Part shown: positions 26,092-37,400 of the stretch, one piece after another
Layout of the letters: each line of letters begins with the position of its first letter
Numbering within the stretch: the stretch's first letter is position 1
Source of the DNA: Amyelois transitella
Lineage: Eukaryota; Arthropoda; Insecta; Lepidoptera; Pyralidae
Length of the DNA: 64,000 nt
Direction of reading: 5' to 3'
Assembly: GCF_032362555.1 (NCBI RefSeq)
Contig: NC_083525.1
Coordinates: 729,501 to 793,500 of the forward strand
Position numbers and translations under genes: made by a program
Notes under the pieces: generated by a model
The model's database searches: none
Seen by the model: only the letters and a program-made list of their open reading frames with translations
What the model was told of the DNA's origin: nothing

Positions 26092-26345
26092 CATCTTATC
26101 ACGTCTCTTTCCCGGAGGGGTAGAAAGAGACATCTTCAAGTTTTGTAATTGATTGTTGAATGCGTTTGACCTCAATCTTCCTGATGGTAAGCAAAAAGGG
26201 TGGTTGGTGGATGATTGTTCTGAGGTGTTTAGCAAGCTCGGATAATGCCTATAAACTCTTACTTTGAAAATCCCCAAGTTTTGAATATCAGGCACACGAT
26301 CTGCGCATACTTCTATTGTTTCATTCACATTCATTCGTTTCATGT
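26092..26345 (-). mobile_element. diverged RTE-LINE 3' fragment
   Basis: Begins CACGTCTCTTTCCCGGAGGG; a central insert is unrelated, and the distal part again resembles the LINE (ATCTGCGCATACTTCTATTG, CATTCACATTCAT). Confidence 0.5.
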
Positions 26346-26361
26346 AATTTTTATAATTTTC

Positions 26362-26516
26362 ATTTCACACATACATATTATCACGTCTATATCCCTTGCG
26401 AGTAGACAGAGCCAACAGTCATGAAAAGACTGATGGGCCACGTTCAACTGTTGGCTTAATGATAGAATTGAGAATCGAATAGTGACAGGTTGCTAGCCCA
26501 TCGCCTAAAAGAAAAG
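26362..26516 (-). mobile_element. LINE-tailed SINE, 5'-truncated
   Basis: TATTATCACGTCTATATCCC to GCCCATCGCCTAAAAGAAA. Confidence 0.82.
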
Positions 26517-26637
26517 TTAAGGTTATGAGCTTTAAACGTTTTCACTAACTTCCAAATAATATGACTAGGTCTAAATGCAAAGCATATGTCCAAATCAACA
26601 AGATTTACAAAATAAACTCTATAAAATAAAATACAAG

Positions 26638-26712
26638 ACAATATCCCTTGCAGGGTAGACAGAGCCCGCAGACTTGAACACTGATAGGCCACGTTCAGCT
26701 GTTTGGCTCAAT
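26638..26712 (-). mobile_element. LINE-tailed SINE fragment
   Basis: CAATATCCCTTGCAGGGTAG to CAGCTGTTTGGCTCAATAAT. Confidence 0.75.
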
Positions 26713-26751
26713 AATAGAATCCATTTTTAATTCCATATTTTTTATTTCCAT

Positions 26752-26920
26752 ACATTACATAAAATCACGTCTTATTTCCAGAAGGGGTAGGGAGAGACTA
26801 CATCTTTTCACTTGCCACGATCTCTGCATACTTCTTTCGCTTCATCCACATTCATTACTCTCTTCATTCTCTCTTCTGACCATTTGCCAGGACGTCCTTA
26901 ATTTGATCAAGATGCGTTAA
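26752..26920 (-). mobile_element. RTE-LINE 3' fragment, internally deleted
   Basis: Reverse-complement LINE end (CTTGCCACGATCTCTGCATA) with a deletion before CCAGGACGTCCTTAATTTGA. Confidence 0.8.
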
Positions 26921-28289
26921 TATTTAATTGGTCTTCATACTTCAAGATATATAAACGCATAAACATATGTAATATTATAATATAAGGATAGCATTTTATT
27001 AAAACGAATTTTCGCGTTTTGTTTTTATTTTATTTGAATTATTTTTATTTATTTGTTATTTCGCCAAAGAAGAGAAATTACATTTAGTTTTTCTTTTTTT
27101 ATCGTTGAGCATATAACGAAATCTTGAACGGCCAAAAGGGGTGACGAAAGAAAAACATACATATGTTCACGATTTAAATATTATGTGTATAGGTGTTATG
27201 TCATTTCGGAGGGATTAGAACGGGTAACACTAAGAAATCATATTCAAATGTACTACCTAACTTATTAATAAAATATTTATACGTTATAGAAAATTATATG
27301 AATTCACAGAAGCAGCTTATGATCACGTATAAGTATTGCTTAATTTTCTTACAATAGATAGGACCACGTGGTTACGATTTTAAAGACATTTTGTTTCTAT
27401 ACTTACCCTAACTTAGACTAGCCATATATGAAAAACATTAATATAAACTTGACTTTACACTTAAATTTATTTACACTGTAAATTATACAAGTTTTTATAC
27501 CTTGCTGTTGTCGCGTTTCAGTTGCTGTCGTCATGACATATAAAAGTCATGACCACGTCCTACCACGACCGTAGAAAGATTTTGTGTAATTTACACTTAT
27601 AAATTCTTATAACCCTTAAAAAACTAAATAGTTTTGAAATAAAAAATAAAATTTTGAATACTTTATTTTAGTTTGCAGCTATCACATTAATTTATAAAAA
27701 GTTTATTTTAACCTTACAAATACGACTGTTCCAAAGGTAGAAATTGGAATAATACAAGACAATAGAAATTCCATATTATACTTGAGATTATAGAAAATGA
27801 GTTGCCATCTTGCATCGTATGTAATTTTCTGCGCAGTTATAAAGCTGTCAAATAAATCTCAGAATTAAGATGCAATCTGAATACGTTATGGTGTTATTAT
27901 CATCATCATCATCTAATTTTTTGAAAATGATTGACGTCACATTCGCCTCACCAGTACCTTGCCACTTCTATAGTCTCATATTGTTCCGAATTCTATGTTT
28001 TTAATCCATATCATAAATTAGATGTATAACTTATTTTTTCAATTTGATTTACTGAAATGTAAAATGACGTGAAAAAGTGTCTGTGAAGGCCTATTTGCTA
28101 AATAAAGTATTGATTTTGATTTTAATCATCATCGTTAAAGTATTCCCGGTTGCGTCGTCAATAAGATTCATTTATTCATAGAATACAATACATATCTCTT
28201 TAATACACAAAACCACGTGCTTATTTCAACCCATCTATCTTCTATCTATCTACCCATTAGCCCCGTTTATATTGTTAAATAATCTATTA

Positions 28290-28556
28290 AAAAGTAACAT
28301 TTCATTTCTCTCGTTAAGGAAAAACATCGTGAGGAAAATTTACAAATGTAGATATATAGCGTATCCACCAGTACGCTACGTACGTTACAACAATAGTAAT
28401 AAAATAAATAAATACGGATTGGGTTCCCTGCAAAGGTCGCGGAGATAATACAGGTGTCGCTTCGTGCAAAAACACTTACCAAATCAACGATTTATAGTCA
28501 AAATGCGCACGCGCATCTCTTCTCATGTGGACGCAACCGGGACTAAAGCCTGTCGA
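28290..28556 (+). mobile_element. tRNA-derived SINE body, diverged
   Basis: ACATCGTGAGGAAAATTTAC, ACGGATTGGGTTCCCTGCAA, GTGTCGCTTCGTGCAAAAAC, CAACCGGGACTAAAGCCTG; just downstream of the pasha stop in gene orientation. Confidence 0.75.
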
Positions 28557-28679
28557 AAGTAAATACCAAATCCATTATAATGACGTCTATATCCCTTGCG
28601 GGGTAGACAAAGCCCACGGTATTATATCAATACCGTGTCATTATGAAGACGAGTACTCACTCTCTTCTTTCAACATTGG

Positions 28680-31600
28680 TCACAGCTCCACGTTGTTCAG
28701 ATTCGACCCCGAATGCGTCGGCAGATCGTCCTTGACAACTAATGTTCCTATCGGCACCACCGCCTCGTCTCTCTCCCTTAGTTTTCTCATCTCGTGGCGT
28801 AATTTCTCCAGAACTGCGTAATTGGGTTCGTTGTGTCTCGCTCTGTCTTGGAGCAGAGTGATCTGTTGCTCCTCCAACTTCTTCTCTTTGCAGCTTTTGA
28901 CGGAGCGCGAGCCGTAGAGGCGGAGTAGGGAACCCCAGGAGCGCACATGCGGGTGGAGCGCCTAAAATTTCATAAGTAGAATATTTTATGGGATTATTTT
29001 AGGGTAGCGCTAGGGTAGCGCAGAAGTACATATTGAAGTATAATGAATATAATATTGAATATTAAATCTTTCTTTCTCATCTTTTCTCAACGGTTTCTTC
29101 TGCAAAGTTACATAAGACAGGAGTCGTTATATACACAGTTTTAAAGCTATTAAGAAAAATCAGAAAATTGAGATACAATATGAAAACGTTATGGTCGCAA
29201 TGATTGCCACTTCTATAGTCTTACTTAATTCCGAATTCTATAAAAAAATATAAAAACTTGACTTTATATTAACTTATGATACTTGCATCTATATTTCCAA
29301 TTTCCACGAAATAGAGCAGTTTACCCGAATCCTTCGGATATACACGAAGAGAGTTATGAATGTGGGTGAAGCGAAAGAAGTATGCAGAGATCGTGACAAG
29401 GCGTACTCTCTGCCTACCCTTCCGGGAAAAGGCGTAATTTTATTTATCTAAACTAATATTATGAAGCTGAAGAGTTTGTTTGTTTGAACGCGCTAATCTC
29501 AGGAACTACTGCTGCTACTACACACACACACACTCATTATTACATTTGCAGCGTGATGTTATATAGCCTTAAACCTTCCTCCATAAATGGTCTATTCAAC
29601 AAAGAAAGAATTTTTCAATTCGTACCAGTAGTTCCTGAGATTAGCGCGTTTAAACAAACAAACTACATACATACATATGTACATAAAATCACGCCTCTTT
29701 CTCGAAGGGGTAGGCAGAGACTACCTCTTTCCACTTGCCACGATCTCTGCATACAAACAAACTCTTCAGCTTTATAATATTAGTATTATATATATACAAA
29801 TATTGCTCGTTATAAACATTACCTGCAGAATGGCCTGGGACGCCCTCTGCTTAGCCGTCTTCTTGTTCTTGCAGACCACGGTGGCGGTGTGCTTGCCCAC
29901 CTTCATCGTCAGCTCGATGTTCTGGAACTCCAGTTTCTTCATCTGTGTGAAATAATAAATAGACTAGAACAGATTTATTTTCAAAATTGGATACAAAGTA
30001 TCACTTATTGACGTCACATCACTTCGATCTAATTTTATCTACTACGGGCCTACGCAGACCGGGACGTCATGGCAAGGGATTTTGCCGTGAGTCAGCGCAC
30101 ACCGGCTGCTTAGATACCGCGGCATACCAGCATTTTACCACGGCATGCCACGGCGTGCCGCGGCATTCCAGCACTTTGCCACGGCATGCCCCGGCATGCC
30201 CCGGGGTGCCGCGGCATGACAAAGCACGCCTCAGCGACTCCTGCTGCCTGCAGTCTTCAGTTGCGTTTGATTGAGTGTTGGTGTGCCTCAGTTTTACAAT
30301 GGTAGATTGGGATTTAGTGTTGATATCGATTATTGCAGATGAAGAAGAAAGTGCACAGGCTAATAATAGGAATAGAAGAAGATTTTGGGTTGATAATTTA
30401 TGGAAAGAAAGGGAATCAAAGGGTGAATTCAATAATTTATTTAATGACTTAAAATACGACGTGCAAAAATTTTATGACTATCATAGAATGGATTATGAGA
30501 AATTTCAAGCACTGTTGAATATATGTCGACCATATATCGAAAAACAGAGGACCAATTTTCGCAACCCCATTGAAGCCGATCAAAGATTATCCTTGTGTTT
30601 GAGGTGGGCAGTTAAATGATTGTATAAGTTTAATATTTTCTTCTTTTATTTAATTAAAAAAACAATTTTTTTTGCCAAATACAATCATGAATTGTAGACA
30701 CATAATAACGATTTTTATGTTTTTGCACTGATAAATCTTCTCACTGATAATTCCTGGATCTTTATTTCTTTTTACTTAATTTAGAGTACCTACTACTTTA
30801 GATTAGTTTCGTATTCAGAAACTGCAGTTTTGTAGCCAGACCCTGAAGCAGCTTCATAGCCAGGGCCCGAGGCGGTTTCATAACCAGACCGTGAAGCAGG
30901 TTCATAGCCAGAACCTGAGGCGGTTCCAAAGCCAGACCCCGAAGCTGCTTCATAACCAGAGCCTGAGGCAGTTCCAAAGCCAGACCCCGAAGCTGCTTCA
31001 TAACCAGAGCCTGAGGCAGTTCCAAAGCCAGACCCCGAAGCTGCTTCATAACCGGAGCCTGAGGCGGTTCCAAAGTCAGACCCCGAAGCTGCTTCATAGC
31101 CAGATCTTGAGGTGGTTTCATAGCCAGATCTTGAGGTGGTTTCATAGCCAGATCCTGATACAGCTTCATAGCCCAAGCCTGCCGCGGTTCCACAGCCAGA
31201 TCTTGAAGTAAAAGCGGTACGGCATGGTCGTTGATGTTGCAAATTGGTAGAGACATCTTCAGATGTTGGAGCTGGAGTTCCCTCTATGTAGTTTAATTCG
31301 GCGTCAGTTACCATATTAAATATTTGTCTCTTTATTCGGACCTGCTCTCTTTTTGGTAGCTTTTTTACTGTGGCAGCCATTGTTTGAAAGAACGAATCAA
31401 TGGCGTCCACCTCCTTTTTCGATTCAATATATTTATTTAGTATTTCAGCAGTTGTTGTAGGTTCTGGTATTATTGAGGAATGGTGTGAATCATTGGTCAT
31501 TCGCGAAACTGAACGTTCATCGCTATCAACGACAGCGGATTCTGCAAAAGAAGTCTGCGTATCCTCTGAAGAGGAGTCCAAATTCGAGGTTTGTTTTCTG

Positions 31601-34448
31601 TGCTGAATGAATTTTTTCAAAAACTCCAGCTCTTTTTCAAACTTGATAGGGCGTCGCTTTGTGTACGGGTCACCACTCTTTGTTTTTCTGTTATTCAGAG
31701 CTTTCCTAAAATTATTACGTATATTACTCCATATTTTCTGACATTCTTCACCTAAAACAAAACATAAGCAGGTAAAATGGTATAGAATCAGAATAAGTAG
31801 GTAATGGGAAAAGGCCTTAGATAGTGACTAGGTGACTAGGTTAGCACCAGCTATGTTTATGGGATTATATTGAGCTAATTTTTTTTCTAAGTAAAAATTA
31901 CCACTGGCTTTACGGTGAAGGAAAATATCGTGAGGAATTCATAATTATATATAAATAAATATATCGTATTATTTAATTGACTTTGTTTAACTGTACCCTG
32001 TCTTTCACTCTGCCTCACTTACCCCTCTTTATATTATCTTTCAGATTTTTGATCACGGGAAGTAGCTTCAAGTCTCTAGGTTACAGCTATCGTATGGGGT
32101 TTAGTACAGTGCGCTCTATAGTACATGAAACTTGCCAAGTCATTTGGAATGTCCTAAGGCCTAGTGTTATGCCAAAACCAACAAGGGAAAAATGGACGCG
32201 AATCGCGATGGAATTTGATGAAAAATGGAATTTCCCGAACTGCATCGGTGCAATAGATGGTAAACATTTTAGGATAAGGGCACCTCGCAATAGTGGAAGT
32301 CTCTACATGAACTATAAAAAGTTTTTTAGTATCGTGCTACTAGCGGTTGTGGATGCAAATTATAAATTTGTGATTGCAGATGTAGGATCATATGGACGAA
32401 ATAGTGATGGAGGTATAATGCAAAACTCAATATTTGGAAAAAAATTGACTTCTAATGCCCTCGATATTCCCCCAAAAAAACGTTTACCGAGGACAGATCT
32501 TGAGTTGCCCTATGTTTTTATAGCAGACGAGGCTTTTCCGTTAACCACAAACATTATGAGACCATTTAGTAGCGACCGATTGACAGATGAAGCAATGAAA
32601 ATATACAATTATCGTTTGAGTAGAGCCAGGCGTATCGTCGAAAATGCATTTGGTATACTTCAAGAACGTTTCGAATTATGTCAAAAAGGAATTCAGGTTC
32701 AACCAAAATATATTGATAATATCATTTTAGCATGTACTTGCTTACACAATTTCATCATAGGTGGTACAAGCACAGAAAGTCAAAGTATAGCAAGTGTAAG
32801 CATTAATTTAGAAAACGATAATAATATGAACAATGCATTAGATGGTACGACAGTACGGGAGATGTTTAAAGATTACTTTAACTCTGATGAGGGCTCGATT
32901 CCATGGCAAAACGATATTGTAAATAGACATTAATACCGTGTGAAGTATTAAAATATAATTATATTGCAAAAATATTTACCTGTTTTATTCATTTCTGTCC
33001 CAATTATTCTCCACGCATTGTTCTTCATTTGAGTGTTCATATAATGTTTTGATGACATATTATATAAATAATCATAGGCTTGAACTAATGTTATTAATTT
33101 TTCCTCCATGTTGGAATAAAAAACGTAAAAAACTGGTCTCCGAAAAAAACACGTAGGTACACAGTCGTCAAAGACGCGGGCGCAAATGGATGGTCAATGG
33201 TGTGCATTCCCCGCTTCTCTACCCCCACCGCCGCACCCCGCAGTATATTACTACGAGCGCTGGAGTCCGTGTCATGCCGTTGCCTACCGCAGTATGCCGC
33301 GGCATCCCGCCACGGGAGCCTGTGACGAGCGCCGGAGTCCGTGTCATGCCGTTGCCTACCGCAGTATGCCGCGGCATCCCGCCACGGGAGCCTGTGACGA
33401 GCGCCGGAGTCCGTGTCATGCCGTTGCCTACCGCAGTATGCCGCGGCATCCCGCCACGGGAGCCTGTGACGAGCGCCGGAGTCCGTGTCATGCCGTTGCC
33501 TACCGCAGTATGCCGCGGCATCCCGCCACGGGAGCCTGTGACGAGCGCCGGAGTCCGTGTCATGCCGTTGCCTACCGCAGTATGCCGCGGCATCCCGCCA
33601 CGGGAGCCTGTGACGAGCGCCGGAGTCCGTGTCATGCCGTTGCCTACCGCAGTATGCCGCGGCATCCCGCCACGGGAGCCTGTGACGAGCGCCGGAGTCC
33701 GTGTCATGCCGTTGCCTACCGCAGTATGCCGCGGCATCCCGCCACGGGAGCCTGTGACGAGCGCCGGAGTCCGTGTCATGCCGTTGCCTACCGCAGTATG
33801 CCGCGGCATCCCGCCACGGGAGCCTGTGACGAGCGCCGGAGTCCGTGTCATGCCGTTGCCTACCGCAGTATGCCGCGGCATCCCGCCACGGGAGCCTGTG
33901 ACGAGCGCCGGAGTCCGTGTCATGCCGTTGCCTACCGCAGTATGCCGCGGCATCCCGCCACGGGAGCCTGTGACGAGCGCCGGAGTCCGTGTCATGCCGT
34001 TGCCTACCGCAGTATGCCGCGGCATCCCGCCACGGGAGCCTGTGACGAGCGCCGGAGTCCGTGTCATGCCGTTGCCTACCGCAGTATGCCGCGGCATCCC
34101 GCCACGGGAGCCTGTGACGAGCGCCGGAGTCCGTGTCATGCCGTTGCCTACCGCAGTATGCCGCGGCATCCCGCCACGGGAGCCTGTGACGAGCGCCGGA
34201 GTCCGTGTCATGCCGTTGCCTACCGCAGTATGCCGCGGCATCCCGCCACGGGAGCCTGTGGCGTGTCTTTTCGATTAAATCCCTTTCAATGCCACGGCAT
34301 CATTTTAAAGCATAGCAATTTATGTCGTATTTCTGTAACAGTACGGTTGAATGTCCATTAGTAAAAATTAAAATCCCTTGCCATTCCGTCCCGGTCTGCG
34401 TAGGCCTTACAGCGGTTGTCCAAAGCGCATGTGTAGAACAAGCGGTGG

Positions 34449-34496
<48 letters not shown>

Positions 34497-37400
34497 TGTT
34501 GATTCTGTCTACCCCGCAAGGTATATAGACGTGAATATATGTATATACATACATTTTTTTATAATTTTACAACTTTTAGTATGGCTGGCTGTAGGTTGAC
34601 TAACAAGTCAATCAACGTTAAATTTATGTTGTGAATGATACTCTCGAGGTGTTTTTAAAAGTCTTTTGACTAGATGTTCTTCAGTATGGCGTGGGGGGAG
34701 GGCTCGCAGGTGTTACATACAGACACACACCTCGGTGGCGATGTGGCGGTCTCCGGCCCCGAAGTTGCGGAGGAGGCAGGTCCTCAGGATGGCGTGGGGG
34801 GAGGGCTCGCAGGTGGCCGCGCAGAACTCCGTGATGCGGGGGTCCTCGATGCCAACGCAGTCGAAGAACTGTGGAACAATTATTTGTTATTAAAATCTGG
34901 GAATATCTTAGTGAACAAACTGGGCTACGGATAGAGCGTTAGAGCATAAACGAATGTATGTACAAGATTCGTCACGCGTAACAACGACAAACATAGAAAA
35001 AAGTGAGAGTCGAGGAAAACATGACTGTTAAAGAGCCTTGCTGAGATATCAGGAAATCCTTTTAAAGACTTACCGAGAAATCAGGATCATTAGCCTGTTC
35101 TGCGGCTTTAGCATCTTTCGGAGGGGCATCAGCGTCTAATTCTTCTCTCATCTCAGGTATGAGGATGTGTATGGAAGCCCTGGCGGCCGCAGACTTCGCC
35201 TGTCGTTTACTGGAGCCCTGGCCAACGCCGTACTGCATGCCTCCGATGTATACCGTCGCTTGGTATGGGGTTGACGCGTTTTCTGAGAAGAAGAAATGGA
35301 TATGATTATTTTTATGTTGAACTAACGATAGAGAACTCACTGAACTATAGAGAACTCACCGAGCTATAGAGAACTCACCGAGCTATAGAGAACTCACCGA
35401 ACTATAGAGAACTCACCGAGCTATAGAGAACTCACCGAACTATAGAGAACTCACCGAGCTATAGAGAACTCACTGAGCTATAGAGAACTCACCGAGCTAT
35501 AGAGAACTCACCGAGCTATAGAGAACTCACCGAGCTATAGAGAACTCACCGAACTATAGAGAACTCACCGAACTATAGAGAACTCACCGAGCTATAGAGA
35601 ACTCACCGAGCTATAGAGAACTCACGGAGCTATAGAGAACTCACCGAGCTATAGAGAACTCACTGGTCTATAGAGAACTAACCGAGCTATAGAGAACTAA
35701 CCGAGCTATAGAGAACTCACCGAGCTATAGAGAACTCACTGATCTATAGAGAACTAACCGAGCTATAGACAACTCGCTGAGCTATAGAGAACTCACCGAG
35801 CTATAGAGAACTCACCGAGCTATAGAGAACTCAGCGAGCTATAGAGAACTCACCGAGCTATAGACAACTCGCCGAGCTATAGAGAACTCACCGAGCTATA
35901 GAGAACTCACCGAGCTATAGAGAACTCAGCGAGCTATAGAGAACTCAGCGAGCTATAGAGAACTCAGCGAGCTATAGAGAACTCAGCGAGCTATAGAGAA
36001 CTCACCGAGCTATAGAGAACTCACCGAGCTATAGAGAACTCACTGAGCTATAGAGAACTCACCGAGCTATAGAGAACTCACCGAGCTATAGAGAACTCAC
36101 TGAGCTATAGAGAACTCACTGAGCTATAGAGAACTCACTGAGCTATAGAGAACTCACCGAGCTATAGAGAACTCACTGAACTATAGAGAACTCACTGAAC
36201 TATAGAGAACTAACCGAGCTATAGACAACTCGCTGAGCTATAGAGAACTCACCGAGCAATAGAGAACTCACCGAGCTTTAGAGAACTCACCGAGCTGCTT
36301 GAACTCGTAGACGGGCTGCTTCTGCAGCGCGCGGCGCACGTACTCGTGGAACACGGACAAGTAGCTGCGCCCGTTCATGTTCATAACGCAATCACGCTTT
36401 GCCGTCTTGCCTGGAAACAAAAGCATATTGAAGCCACATCAAAATTAAAAAGGGGATGTTGAGATGGTTTGGACTTAAGTATCAAGAGAATGGATGAAGA
36501 GAGACTAACGAAAGGAATTTATAACGCAGAGCTGACTGTACAAATGGGATAAGGCTTGCCTTGTCGAACTTTCAAGGACCAAATTTCGTATGTCTTAAAA
36601 AAGGGAGATGTTAAGAGTACCCGTAATCGTCGAATATGCACAAAAAAGAGTAATGAGATTAGAGGAAGCGGGAGAGGTCTGTAAGGATCGTTGCAAGTGG
36701 ATATCCATAGTCTCATATGCCTACCCCAATGGGAGATAAGCGTGATGATATATAAGCATCGGTTGTAACTCACCATTCTCCTGTCCGTTGGCCGGCTGTG
36801 CTGGTATGGTGATGAGCTTTGTGCCTTCCGGTAACGCCGGATATTGTAACGCCTTGCGAGCCTTCGTATACTTCCGCCGGTCAGCCCAACGTCTAAAAAA
36901 GCATTACAGATTTAGATCAGGACTTGTTGGTCGAAAAGCACATAGAAAAATATGTACTGATAAATTTTGTGGTGTGTGGTTCCCGGCACCAAGAGAAAAT
37001 AGAATAGGATCACTCCATCTCTTTCTCACGGATGTCGTAAAAGGGATAGGCTTATAAACTCGGGATTCTTCTTTTAGCCGATAGGTTTGCAACCTGCCTC
37101 TATTTAAATCTCAATTCTATCATTAAGCCTGACAGCTGAACATAGCCTATCAGTCTTTTCAAGACTGTTGGCTCTGTCTACCCCGCAAGGGAAATAGACG
37201 TGATTACATGTATGTTTGTATGTATAGTTATTTGTAGATTTGACCAGAAATTATATAATCAGTTAAATGTTTAAAACAAAGTAAGACGAGCGAGAAATTC
37301 TATAAATACTCACTTAAAATGCATAATATTAACAGTCTTGAATTTGAATAGATTCTTGCAATAATCGTTCACTTGCTCGTGAGTCAATTGCTGAGTCTTC

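Larger units (their letters stand above)
22460..28679. other. AT-rich interval between convergent GMC and pasha genes
   Basis: Holds a few SINE and LINE pieces (24376, 26092, 26362, 26638, 26752, 28290) and otherwise low-complexity AT-rich sequence. No credible coding region. It contains the 3' UTR of both genes. Confidence 0.65.
30046..34407. mobile_element. complete PIF/Harbinger DNA transposon in a pasha intron
   Basis: Terminal inverted repeats of 38 bp lie at 30046-30083 and 34370-34407; both contain GGCCTACGCAGACCGGGACG and a shared inner AATGGCAAGGGATTTT-like block, with two internal mismatches and a mismatch at the outermost base. The element is flanked by TAC at 30043-30045 and 34408-34410, the 3-bp target duplication expected for this superfamily. 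It carries a DDE transposase gene and an antisense MADF-type gene, the two proteins typical of Harbinger. Its GC-rich left interior (30100-30220) and a right-hand satellite share CCGCGGCAT-type motifs. The insertion site is inside another repeat (29968-30045 and 34408-34450). Confidence 0.93.

Noticed and set aside
33186-34361. 391-residue plus-strand open frame (and 362- and 340-residue frames in other registers) over the 72-bp array
   Set aside because: All arise because a 72-base unit divisible by three lacks stops in several frames; the encoded 24-residue repeats have no protein character and no start context.
35325-36297. CRISPR-like regular repeats
   Set aside because: Units are directly adjacent with no spacers, in a eukaryotic intron; this is a minisatellite. 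The same holds for the 72-bp and 131-bp arrays.
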